Shown: positions 11,641 through 22,300 of the stretch, piece by piece
How the letters are laid out: every line of letters begins with the position of its first letter
How positions within the stretch are numbered: the first letter of the stretch is position 1
Source: Rhabdophis nuchalis
Taxonomy: Eukaryota > Chordata > Lepidosauria > Squamata > Natricidae
NCBI GenBank assembly: GCA_039707465.1
Contig: CM077645.1
Coordinates: forward strand, 147,308,503 to 147,372,502
DNA length: 64,000 nt
Direction: 5' to 3'
Notes under the pieces: model-generated
Database searches by the model: none
Told to the model about the DNA's origin: nothing
The model's input: only the letters and a program-made list of their open reading frames with translations
Made by a program: the position numbers and the translations under genes

Positions 11641-12174
11641 GGTCATCAACATGTATGTATGTATGCATGTGTCAAGTGAAAATTGAAGCTACACAATTCC
11701 AAACAAGGCCCTATTTTTATGGAGACATTGTAGAATTTCTCTAGGATCATGGAAAGGAAAGGTTTTTATTTGGATGATGCAACTCACTGGAGGAAGTTAA
11801 TTTAAACTTCAAACAGGATGCGGGTCTGGGAGTAAAGCTTATCCTCTTCGAATTAATAAGCTTATTCATTTGATCTTACTTACTCTTTTGATGCATCATC
11901 CTAATTCTTGTAAATCCAGTTAATCATGTCAAGTCAGCAGTGTCATTAAATACATTTTGATAGGATAGTTTTCCTGTCTCTCATTATTGCCCGTGACATC
12001 ACATTGCTGTTATGACAATTGGGTTTACATAGTGATAGGGGCAGGGAAAATGGCTTTTCATCACCAATATAAAGAGTTTGCTTGATAGGTAGAGAAAGGC
12101 AGAAGGCCATTGTGTCCTGCATTGATAACAACTCCTTTCCTTAAAAAAAACAAAAAAAACCCATTACTTTTCAG
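11641..12174. other. sequence upstream of the first TEX56 coding exon seen
   Basis: A short (CATGTATG)n-like run follows the L2. The rest is unique AT-rich DNA ending in a pyrimidine-rich acceptor (ACTTTTCAG at 12174). Confidence 0.5.
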
Positions 12175-12446
12175 AATGTTTTTTGGGAAAAGATCATGTC
12201 TTCACTTCCCACGACCACCCACAAATCAGCCAACAGTAAAGAAAGGAAGCTTTCTTTCAAGGATCAGGCCTGTAACAAGATCTAGTTTGAACTTACCATC
12301 ACTGGTCAAGTCTCAGAAGGTGAAACGCTGTGATAAGATGGACGAGATAAATGAAGTATTCCTAAAGCTCTCTATGCTTCACAACAATTTGCCTGATCCA
12401 GTGAGAGATATATTACTTCAAAGTGCATGTGAAGATCAAAAAAAGT
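12175..12446 (+). CDS. TEX56: TEX56 first recognised coding exon
   Basis: Acceptor CTTTTCAG|aatg and donor AAAAAGT|gtaagt. The first ATG (12176) is one base inside the exon. Ends in phase 1, and the T is completed by GT of the next exon (Cys). It could be an internal exon if an upstream coding exon exists. Confidence 0.7.
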
Positions 12447-15400
12447 GTAAGTTTTTATCACACACACACATATATATCTCCATTTTAGAGAATATTTCTA
12501 CATGAAAATATGGTTGCCAATATTTTTACAGATTGCAATTTCTCAATTTTAATGAAACTGACCGTCTGTGAACATACTGTACTTGCTTCTTGGGATGGGG
12601 AACGGGTGAGGTAGAAAATCTAGCAGGTACAAAGTTTATTTTTTTAAATTTTATTTAATGGAATCTAAAACCCACTCCAAACCTGGAGGCGACTGTGTGG
12701 TGTAACAGCAGTGAATAAAAACAAAACATCACAAGAAAAAAAACAAAATCAGAGTTTAACTCAGTGCTTCTCAAATAGTGGGGCGCGCCCCCCCAGGGGG
12801 GGTGCGAGGCTCCATAAAGGGGGGCGCGTTTGACCTCGGCAAACACTGTCATAACAAGCTAAGCCCCGTGTTTTATAGACAAATGATACTATTTACAGTC
12901 GCGCGGGGGGGCGCGAAATGTTTTCTTCTTCCTAGGGGGGCATGACAGAAAATAATTGAGAAGCACTGGTTTAACTGAAGGTAAGCATGCAACAACCAGC
13001 CAAATGGATCCAACTTCTCCTTAAAACTGCTGTTTCCAAAATATCTGCAAAGTGGTAGCTTAGCCTCAGCTCAAGGTTGAATCAGCCTTCCAAGGTCATA
13101 AAATGACCCAAATTGTTGGGAGCAATATGCTTACTAAACCACTTGGAGAGAGCTGTAAAGCACTGTGAAGTGGTATATAAGTCTAAGCGCTATTGCTATT
13201 TATATATTGGAGGGGTAGAATGGTAATGTAATTCAATGGAATGGAAACTACCATAGGGGCACTGTCTCCCACATATTCCCATGTGCCTTGAATATAAAGC
13301 AGTGGGGAGAGTTTCAAAAGGATTTCTCCGGATGACTGCACCAGATGAGTGGTTTTAGCTCTGGTGTAAGTGTTGCCTGATATATCCTCCCAATACTGCA
13401 CCACTTAGGACTTTAAAGATACAGCAGGATTTATAATTGAGTTCAGAAGCCCACTATGTCCCAATGCATGTCAGGGTTCCAAATAGCATCCAAATGTAAA
13501 TCAGAGTCCAAGGCAAAGTATTCCTCAAAGTTCCAATGTATTAAGAGAGCCATGTTGTCACATCTGGGAAAACCCGAATCTGAAAGCTTCCCAATTTCCC
13601 CACCCAGTTAAAAGTTCAAGATCATGCCCCCACACCCACAAGTCCATCACATGGTCCAATCTTCCACTGCCATGCTGGCAATTCCACCCATCCAGTTCTG
13701 GTCAGGTACAGAGACAAAGGATGATGTTGGCTTTCTAGAAAGAATTTTGTTATGGCTACATATCATCCAACTCCATATAATCCCCCCTCCCATTTTCCCG
13801 CAATAGAAAATGCATAGTAGAATAATAGAAAGTGTGGCAGGCTTGAGATTAAAAAAAAAAAGATGGCTGCAGGCCTGACAATTTAACAATTTTAATAGAG
13901 GTACAATTCCACATTGGCATCTCAAGAAATATGTGTGTTCTTTGTGTGTTGAAGTTTCAGAAGCAATTCAAAATTCTGCTCTTAAGAAACTTTGGACCTC
14001 ACTTAACTGGTTGTGAGATGCCTATCTTGAGGTAACTTTTGCCTTTTGTTGATGTTGGCTATGATATGACTTGTGGCTTAGCTTCTTGATCATCTCCAAA
14101 GGTACCACCAAAGGCAGTAGACTAATTGGGCATTCATAGAGGTGTGAGATCATAGAACACGAAGATAGGTACTATTGCATTAATTTGGGGATAAAGCAGA
14201 TACAATTGTTAGTATAGAGTTCATACCTACTGCAATTGGCTTAAAGCAAAACAATAGTATTTTAAATTTGGTTGACCTGGATTCTGAGATAGTGATTGCA
14301 TTGAGTTTATTTGACTCCTAACTTAATAACTGCAGTCTGAAAAGTTGTACCTACTTTTAAAAAGCTAATGCGCAGAAGAAAAATAATGTCTGAAGTGGGA
14401 TAAAGAAAGGATTATATTTCAGTAAAATTAATCTTCTCTTGCAAGGAGAGCTTTTAATAGCGCCCAACTGGAAAATCCAATTCAGTGCTTTGGAAGAAAA
14501 GATAATTAAGAGATTTTTTTTTTAAAAAAGAATGTAATAGCAGAATAAGAAAGAAAATATTTGAAATTAGATTGAAAAAGAAATGGGAAAACCAACAGCA
14601 AAAGATAGTGAGGTGTTTTTTTTAATTGAAGAATCAAAATTGCACATAACCACAATCCTTTCCCAGTTTTGACAGTTATAAATGTTATTTATAAATTAAA
14701 AATTTATGTTTGTTAAATGCAGGTTAAAATATGGGTCTGTTTCCCATTCGTCTTTAGTATATAATAAAAAGCTATCATACAATTAAATGTAAGGGTACCT
14801 CCCTTCCTTTCTGCCCTCTACCCTAAGCAATCAATACCATACCAGCCAATTAAACATTCAATACAAATCCTTTTTCTTTTAAAAAATCAAGACACCCATT
14901 TTCAATTTGAGCCAAAGGCACAATTTAAAAAACAACAACTAATTTTCAGAACAGTAGAAATGTAGGTGCTGCACTTCTATCTATATGGCAGTAATTCCAT
15001 AAATTAGGAAGCTACTGTTGGGAAGACTTGTCCTCTTATTCATACCTTATGTATCTCTGAAGTGGAGGGATTGTCAACAGGCCATTCTGCAATTAATAAA
15101 CTGGGTGTGTAAATTCTGAGTGGTATAACTGGAGTTGTGCTCTGTAAGTCTTAAAAGAGATGACTAGTGCTTTGAATTGAACCTTGAAGCTGACTGGTAA
15201 GTAAGCAATACAGCAATTTCAGAATAGAAGTTATCTTGTGCTGGTGGGTTTGATGTTTCAGCACTTCAGTCAGCTAAACTTGGGTTGTGCCAGCGATAGC
15301 ATTCATACTGCCTCCAAGGGCAGCCCCAGGTAGAACATGTTACCGTATCTAGCCAAATGGTGACCCAGCTATTCCAAACATGACCAACAAAGGCATAGTT

Positions 15401-18400
15401 TCAAGGCCAGTAATAAGCAAGGGAAACCCTACCAAACCACTGATACATTTTAAATTGCAGTCAATTCTCCCCTTCTCTTCAGGTTATAAGGCTTCCTACT
15501 TCGACAATTTCTCGATGAATCTGATACCTAAAGAGGCATATTGCTCACCACCACCAAGTCATATGCCCCTAAGAAAAAGAAGGGTTTCTAACCACGTTGC
15601 CAAGCAACCTAAACCTTTTGGAGTCTATAGACAAGATATGCCACTAGCAACTATCATTGTAAGGTGAGATACAAATAAACAATTATTTTTAATAATTGCA
15701 TCTCCTACATTCCACTTAGTCTCTATTATTCTTTTTCTCTAAATTTCTTTTATCTGTTGCTCCTAAATCTCTATTATTATTCTACATAATTTCTTTTCTA
15801 TCATGTTTCCCCAAAAATAAGACCTCCCCAGATAATAAGCCCAACCAGGCTTTTGAGCGCATGTGCTAAAATAAGCCCTCCCCCAAAAATAAGGCCTCCT
15901 CAAAATAAGACCTCCCTGAAAATAAGGCCAAGCGCTTATTTCATGGGTCAAAAGAAAATAAGACCCTGTCTTATTTTTGAGGAAACATGGTAATACCAAG
16001 CAATATTAGAGAAACAGAATTTACTAACTGCTACAAAATACAGTATCACAAAAATAGAGAACATTGATGTATAGCTCAGTGCTGAACTGAGTGTTTATGG
16101 TGTTTCTTGGAGTTTGACTGTTTCCATGCAGCCTTTCATTATCAGCTAAATAACACCACCAGTTCATAGAAAAGTAAAGTTTGCTGATTGTTTACACCAG
16201 GGGTCCCCAACCCTTTAAGTCTGAAGGACTTCAGCTCCCAGAGAATTCTGGGAGCTGAAGAATGCTGGCTGGAGAATTCTGGGAGCTGAAGTCCTTCAGA
16301 CTTAAAGTTGCAAAGGTTGGGGACCCCTGGTTTACACGTAGTGGCTTTATGTGTCTGTCGATGGTTGATTTATCAGAATGCCGAACTCCCAAGAAGTCCT
16401 AACATTTTTGGATTTGAGTGGATGGATCTAAATGTCAAGTTGAAATTGTGGTTGAATTCATTTATTTATCATCCAATTTCTATAAATGTTCATAAACATT
16501 TGTGATTTGGGGCAACTCAGTTTAAAACAGTTGAATAACATAACTAATTAACAAAATACGGGAAAACAGCAAAAACAGAATAATTCCTTAAAACCAAATG
16601 AAAAACCTAATTAGAAGCAAAAGGAGCCCACCTCCCAAAAAAATACAAAAGCAGGCAATGCAAGTTGCTTTTAGCTGTAATGTCTCAGATGTTGGATTCA
16701 TAGGTAGTAATTCTAAGGCAGGGGTATCCAAACTTTTTGCAAGGACGGCCAGATTTGGTGCATTGAAAATTTGTGGGGCTGACCATTCAGCCTGACATTT
16801 TTGAACCATTAACATTAAATGCCAATGAACTATTTTATGAAAGACTATAAACAAATAACTCGTGGGGAGAAGAGGCTGCGAGCCACTCGAAATTTGAAAA
16901 CGGGCGGCATTTGGCCCCCGGGCCAGACTTTGGACATGCCTGTTCCAAGGCCTAGAATTAAACTTTATTTTTAAAAAAAACCTATGAAAAAGTGTGGAAA
17001 GAACCTAGCAATCTATGGTTTTGGCTATGGCTACGACTGTTGCTATAATTGGCTTGACGAATAAAAAGGCACTATTAATTCTAGTATGTGCTGTGCTGAT
17101 TCATAGGGCCAAAGCTTCTGCTTATATACCTAAGACTGTGTCTGATGTTATTGATAAAATGAAAAGTAGCCAGAGTGCCTGTAATGTGAAGGATAGAAAC
17201 ACTGATATTGATTGGATTCCTTTGAGTCTTGATGAATATTCACAGGCTGATGGCGTAATAAGCTTTGAACATAATCCATTATCCTATCAAACTTTTTACT
17301 GAACAACTGATTTTCTATGGGAGATCTATGGAAGAGGCAAGCCAGGGTAATGAAGGCCATCAGACCCGCAGTTTCTGCAGCAAGATCCTCAGATCCTTAT
17401 TGAATGCTTTGCAATTCAGCTAGCTTCAGCATGGAAAACAACAGGTAGTCCTCGACTTACAGCCATGATTGGGACTGGAACTTCCATCGCTAAACAATGT
17501 GGTCATTAAATAAGTTGTGCCCAATTTTATATCCTTTTTGCTTTATTCATTAAGCGAATCTGGCTTCCTTCTCAACTTTCTTTGTCGAAAGCCTGCTGAG
17601 AATGTTGCAAATGGTGATCACAAATCTATGAATTACCAGTTGTATAAAAGAAGACGATAAGAGAACTACAACCACATTAACAGTTTTAAAACCATATGGA
17701 CCAAATGAGTGATATAGATGTTTCAAATTCTTCCTAAGTTCCCAGTTAATATAGTAGTATAGTGACTGATGCTATCTTAAGAAGATATGCCTATATTAAC
17801 ACCAAGGCCGTGAACAAATGGTTAAAGGATAAAGCCTAAAAAATAGTAATTTCATTTCTTTGCAGGATGAATAGGTTGGGGAATTGGTGTGATGACAACA
17901 ATAGTAGGGATGTGGAACGGATGAATATTTTGGATAACATTACTAAGATATATAGAAATAGGTCAAAAACAAGAACACTGTCACATACCATTGTTTATTT
18001 TAATGGGCCATTTTAATAAAAGACTCTTTTATTTAATAAAAGATTCATTACATATATAATTCCCCTACCCCAAAAAAGTAGTTAGTAAAACAGAATTGTA
18101 TGTCAGAACTTTGCAATTATGTTAGCTATTAAAAAAGAAAGTTGTCCACTAGTTTCCCTCCTTCCCACACAATCAGTCTGTCTTGGAATCTCAAGATCTC
18201 AGCTCTCCAAGTCATTTCCTGTGGCTCATAACAATACTTTGTAGGTTTTGAGGGAAGAAAGACTCCAGGAAGAAGCATGCCTGGTATTCGCCCCTTTAAT
18301 ACGTACCTTACTACTAACATGATGGGTCTCTCAGCAACAATATGACCTGTTAGGTTGAGCTGCCGCTTGTTCCAAGCAGCACTATCTTCCAGCAACTTGA

Positions 18401-19116
18401 GTTAAGGCATTATTGTGAGTAAGGCAAACAACAACAGGATAAGTGAGACTTTTCACCAGGAAAATACTGCACATAGAAAGAGTCCTTCCTTCCTTTTTTC
18501 TGCATGTGATCTTAGTCTTGATCATACATCCATACTTGTTCTTAGCCAATGACAACCTTGTTGAGGCCTTTTCTTCTCAAGTCATCTTCAGCTTTTACTG
18601 TTAAAGAAGCCATCGTGGAAAAAACCCTGAACATTTTAGGGGAGACTCTGCAAGGAAATCTGAATGCCATTAAGTGTCAGCGATAGTTTTTTAAAAACCG
18701 TATTCAATGGCGTATTTACTGTTGTTAAAAACTGTGCAAAATACATCAGAGAATAACGAAGTGGTAAAGTATTAAACCTTATTATATGCATTTGAAAACA
18801 GATATTTGATCATCCTTTTCCAATAAAGGTACTGCCATTTTCTTTGTTTTTCTTTTTCCACAATAGATGGATACCGAACAGCATGTCATTTCAATATGAC
18901 CAGCAATCAGCTATTCAAGAACTTGCAAATTTTGGTGACATTGAATCCCTCATCCCTTCTGGAAGACAAACAGTCATTGTCACATTCAAAGAAATTCGCT
19001 CAGCATGCAAAGCAGTGAGTGCTTTCCCGCCTAACGGCCCAAACAGGCATCTCCAGTGCTTTTGGCATCATAAATTCATGTCAAAATACAAAATTCTAAA
19101 AGACAAAGGAAGCTAA
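12175..19116 (+). CDS. TEX56: RRM-like protein gene, probably TEX56 (C6orf201)
   Basis: Three exons (12175-12446, 15483-15663, 18867-19116) have AG/GT borders and compatible phases (1 then 2). They join into 233 codons from the ATG at 12176. The N-terminal ~90 residues are basic then helical (DEINEVFLKLSMLHNNLPD). The middle is rich in proline, lysine and arginine. The C-terminal ~80 residues look like an RRM: AIQELANFGDIESLIP, then TVIVTFKEIRSACKAVSAF matches the alternating strand and helix pattern of beta2-beta3-alpha2. Human C6orf201/TEX56 also lies tail-to-tail with ECI2, and the name rests mainly on that. Function is unknown to me; RNA binding is an inference. An upstream exon starting in the CpG island at 5.7-6.3 kb is likely, so the true N-terminus may be longer. 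Confidence 0.65.
12762..12968. mobile_element. non-autonomous hAT element
   Basis: Ends CAGTGCTTCTCAA and TTGAGAAGCACTG are perfect inverted repeats. Perfect 8-bp duplication GTTTAACT (12754-12761, 12969-12976). The inside has G/C runs around GGGGCGCG. Located in the TEX56 intron. Confidence 0.93.
13052..13200 (+). mobile_element. tRNA-derived squamate SINE, 3' half
   Basis: Shares TTGTTGGGAGCAATATGCT and GTGGTATATAAGTCTAAG with the more complete copy at 28656-28856. The tRNA head is missing or decayed. Confidence 0.7.
13440..13860 (+). repeat. unclassified interspersed repeat, copy 1
   Basis: About 400 bp match 61085-61500 at high identity over the whole length (shared words TTCCAAATAGCATCCAAA, GAAAACCCGAATCTGAAAGC, AATGCATAGTAGAATAATAG). 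There is no intact frame. Candidate LTR or DNA element; ends not determined. Confidence 0.7.
13861..14980. other. TEX56 intron, mostly unique AT-rich DNA
   Basis: No gene or clear repeat recognised. Contains short A and T runs. Confidence 0.4.
14980..15340 (-). mobile_element. ancient L2-like fragment
   Basis: Words such as TTTGAATTGAACCTTGAAGC and GGGCAGCCCCAGGTAGA match, in order, the minus-strand 3' coding region of the L2 at 54.4-56.9 kb, but with heavy divergence. Call is by pattern only. Confidence 0.4.
15483..15663 (+). CDS. TEX56: TEX56 middle exon
   Basis: Acceptor CCCCTTCTCTTCAG and donor AAG|gtgaga. Encodes YKASYFDNFSMNLIPKEAYC, then RKRRVSNHVAKQPKPFGVYR. Ends in phase 2 (AG), completed by A of the next exon to Arg. 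Confidence 0.72.
15800..15990. mobile_element. palindromic DNA-element remnant ('aaataagacc' family)
   Basis: Ends CATGTTTCCCCAAAAATAAG and CTTATTTTTGAGGAAACATG are inverted repeats next to TA. The inside repeats AAATAAGRCCTCC units. The TA borders suggest a Tc1/mariner-type MITE. Confidence 0.65.
16198..16329. mobile_element. 132-bp hairpin hAT MITE
   Basis: Ends CAGGGGTCCCCAACC and GGTTGGGGACCCCTG. The arms pair through AAGTCTGAAGGACTTCAGCT. Perfect 8-bp duplication GTTTACAC (16190-16197, 16330-16337). Confidence 0.93.
16719..16942. mobile_element. non-autonomous hAT element
   Basis: Ends CAGGGGTATCCAAAC and TTTGGACATGCCTG. 8-bp duplication TTCTAAGG/TTCCAAGG with one mismatch (16711-16718, 16943-16950). 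Confidence 0.85.
17015..17302 (+). other. unexplained 95-codon open frame
   Basis: The frame starts with a hydrophobic, signal-like stretch (MVLAMATTVAIIGL, then ALLILVCAVLIH) followed by a hydrophilic part (VSDVIDKMKSSQSACNVKD). It ends FEHNPLSYQTFY then stop. It lies in the TEX56 intron with no obvious splice sites and no recognised family. It may be a remnant of an unrecognised mobile element or chance. Not called as a gene. Confidence 0.25.
17440..17640 (+). repeat. fragment of the 'tagtcctcgacttac' repeat family
   Basis: Begins ACAGGTAGTCCTCGACTTAC and continues with words shared with 49.5-50.1 kb. Decayed. Confidence 0.6.
17641..18866. other. TEX56 intron, unique sequence
   Basis: No gene, RNA or defined repeat recognised. 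Ends in the acceptor of the last TEX56 exon. Confidence 0.4.
18867..19116 (+). CDS. TEX56: TEX56 last coding exon (RRM-like)
   Basis: Acceptor TTTTTCCACAATAG. Codons from Arg-Trp-Ile to the stop at 19114-19116, ending KDKGS. Contains the RRM-like segment. The stop lies 121 bp from the ECI2 stop on the other strand. Confidence 0.75.
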
Positions 19117-19212
19117 GCTCTAGCCAGAATGAAGGGACCATCTGGATATGTATCCAAGGTATTCATTTAATGACAGTTTTTGCAGTAAGGGAACAGAAAC
19201 AACTTACAGCAA

Positions 19213-19218
19213 TTTATT
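19213..19218 (-). terminator. candidate ECI2 polyadenylation signal
   Basis: AATAAA on the minus strand, 20 bp past the ECI2 stop. If used, the ECI2 3' UTR would be very short and end near or inside the last TEX56 exon. No equally clear plus-strand signal follows TEX56. Confidence 0.35.
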
Positions 19219-19237
19219 TTGCATGACTGGCTAGAGT

Positions 19238-19393
19238 CTAGAGCTTTGATTTCTTCTGAATGAAGCTCATTATGGCATTCATGCATTCTTCAGATAGCCA
19301 TCTTCCCACTAGACATTCACATTCCTGAGAATTCACTTCGTACAGCTTCTCTTTTTCCATGTTTCGTATTAGCTGCTTGGAGATTGCCAAAGT
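19238..19393 (-). CDS. ECI2: ECI2 exon 10 (C-terminus with PTS1)
   Basis: 51 codons plus stop, acceptor TTTACCTCTCCAG. Encodes [20 protein letters not shown], then [13 protein letters not shown] and the terminal KKSKL. Confidence 0.96.
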   Translation of the reverse strand, partial: TLAISKQLIRNMEKEKLYEVNSQECECLVGRWLSEECMNAIMSFIQKKSKL

Positions 19394-22300
19394 CTGGAGA
19401 GGTAAAAGAAATAAGCAACATCTGATTAATATGGACCACAGCAAGCCCATCTGGCTGGTATTGCTAACCGAGGATCAGGGAGAGAATTTACATAGAGAAC
19501 TAGAGCACAAAATCAGGGCCTGCCCTCTGCCTTCTCTATGCTCAATCATTTTCCCTTTATCCTTTTAAATTTATAAACCGCACCCTCTCCCCAGAGGGAC
19601 TCGGGGCAGTGCACAGGAAATTAAAATAGAAAAAATACAAACATAGCAATTAATAATACTAAAAATAGATTAAATCCCAATACCCTGTGCTAAAAATCCT
19701 AAAACCTTAAAATCCTAAAATTCTACCCCTTAAAATCCGAATTAAAACAATTTAAACTACAGTCTACAGCCTGATGGTATGGATTAGGCCAGGCCGGCGA
19801 GATGGAAGAAGTGCGTCTTCAAGCTTTGGCGGAAGGAGCGGAGGTCCATGATGGTTCTAAGTTCGGGGGGTAGGTCGTTCCAGAGGGTTGGGCACACCAC
19901 AGAGAAGGGCGTCGCCCGCTGGCACTGCCTGGTAGACGGTACCCGGAGAAGTCCCTCTCTGTGGGAGCGGATCAGCCGAAGGGATGTATGAGGTAGGATA
20001 GCTGACTTCCAAAACCAAAACAATCCCAGGGGAATAATTAGGAACTTATCTCCCAAATTTCTATGCTATAGTGCTTTCTTGGGCAAGAATAGGGCTGGAC
20101 CCCAAATTTACTTAAAATTATATGTGCTATACAACAACAACAGACCTGGGAGTTGTTTCATAAATGAAGCGCATTAAATAACAGACTCTATTTTTATGTT
20201 ATTGAAGAAATTATAATGGAAATTGTCTTTCTGTTTATAGATGGTCAACAGCTGTCCCTCTACATCACAAGTGAAAAGCAGGAAGAAGGTAATTAGGACC
20301 AATAAAATCGGTCATTCCATATCTTTCTGCCTCTAATACTCATTTCTCTCAGTGTATGTTAAAACCATCCGCAATACAAAAATAACCGTATCAATTTGAA
20401 TTAGTTTACTGCATGTGTTTAATGTCAAAAACTGCCGTAAAAGCCGTTTTTATGTAATTTAAATTGTTTTATTTGTTTTTAATGGGTTTAGTTTTTAACG
20501 TTTTTAAATTTGTATAGGGTTATTTAATTCGATTTTAATTTTGTATGTATTGTCATGTTTTTAGTAGTTTTAATTTTCCTGTACACTGCCCCGAGTCCCT
20601 TCGGGGAGAGGGGGCGGTCTAGAAATTCAATAAAATAAATAAATAAATAAATGTATTCTTTAACGTAAAGAGTCTTTAACATAAAGAGTCAGGCAGGTAT
20701 AACTATTATTTGAATTCAACATTTTTAATTGCAGTTCTCTTCGTCTCCACATACATGCAGTCTTTCTCTATAAATATGTACTCCGAAATAAGATGTAATT
20801 GGTTATAAGAGATGTAAAACCAGATAGGGATGTATAGAACTGTTCCATGGATACAATTCATGGTTTGGTTGTTTCCAGGGTAAGATAGATAGGCCATAAT
20901 TATGTCTGAAAAATGTGAACAGACATAGAGGCTTGCTAAATGGATAATTTCAAGGTGTCACTATTATTAATCTTATAGAGTTCTACAACAGAGAGAACAC
21001 AATGTAGTTTAAGTAAAATAATTTCTGACTGGGAAAGGATACAGATTCAGGTATTTAGCCACAAGTAGGATTTGAAACAAAATAAATTTGTAATATTTTT
21101 TATTATATTTCTTTTCTTTCCTAGTTTGTTGTGGTCCCTCCACCACCATTTTTCAATATTCTGTGGGTACCAAGCTAGTTCAGATTCACTGAGATATTTT
21201 GGAATAACTCTAATATTCCTTTCCTTTTTTTCTTTTCTTTTTCTAGTTCATTTGTTGTCTTGCAACCTTCTTCTGGGCTTCCTTATACTTTCCCTCCTGT
21301 GAATTGATGAAGGCATTAAGAATGTACCAAATGTTTCAGTCTTGCAACATTCCAAAGGAAACACGTCTAGCTTCAAGAGCAAAACATTTGCTTCAAGTGG
21401 TGTAATTTCAAGCATACAATTTGTTCTGAAGTTCTGACAGGTAGTCCTTGACTTACAACTATAATTAAGTCTGGAACTACAGCCATCGGTCCTTGCGGTT
21501 GTAAGTTGAGGCATCTCATGACTGGATTTGAAGTTACAACTGGTTTTTTACAATGGTCATTAAACAGAGGCCACCCTTGTTAAACAAATCTATCTCACTC
21601 AATGGGCATCTTATGTCAGAAAGGAGAAATAAAAGCCAGAAACCAGCGAAAAACACTACAAATTGTGATTGTGTCAGAAACTCTGGCATTTGAAGCATGC
21701 AAGTCTTAAAGCTGTCAAGTTACAAGAACCCTTGCACCCCTAATCCTTTAGGGGGGAAAAAATCCCAGGGGTGTTCAAACTTGACAGCTTTAAGACTTGT
21801 GGATTCAAGCCCTCGTCATCTCCTGCCTGGACTACTGCAACGCTCTCTACATGGGGCTTCCCTTGAGGTGCATCCGGAGGCTCCAGCTAGTTCAGAATGC
21901 GGCCGTGCAGGAGATTTTGGGAGCCCCGAGACACTCCCATGTAACACCTCTCCTGTGCGAGCTGCACTGGCTGCCTGTGGCTTTCCGGGTGTGCTTCAAG
22001 GTCTTAGTAACCATCTTTAAAGCGCTCCATGGCAAGGGACCTGGTTATTTGCGGGACCGCCTCCGACCACATACCTCCCTTCAACCTGTCCGCTCCCACA
22101 GGGAGGGCCTCCTTAGGGTACCGTCTGCCAGACAATGCCAGCTGGCGACTCCTAGGGGGAGAGCCTTCTCTGTGGCAGCCCCCGCCCTCTGGAACAACCT
22201 GCCCCCCGATCTCCATACAACTACGGACCTGCGCCTCTTCCGCCGGGCATTAAAAACACACTTATTTTATGCGGCCAGCCTGGCATAGTTTTTAAATTTG

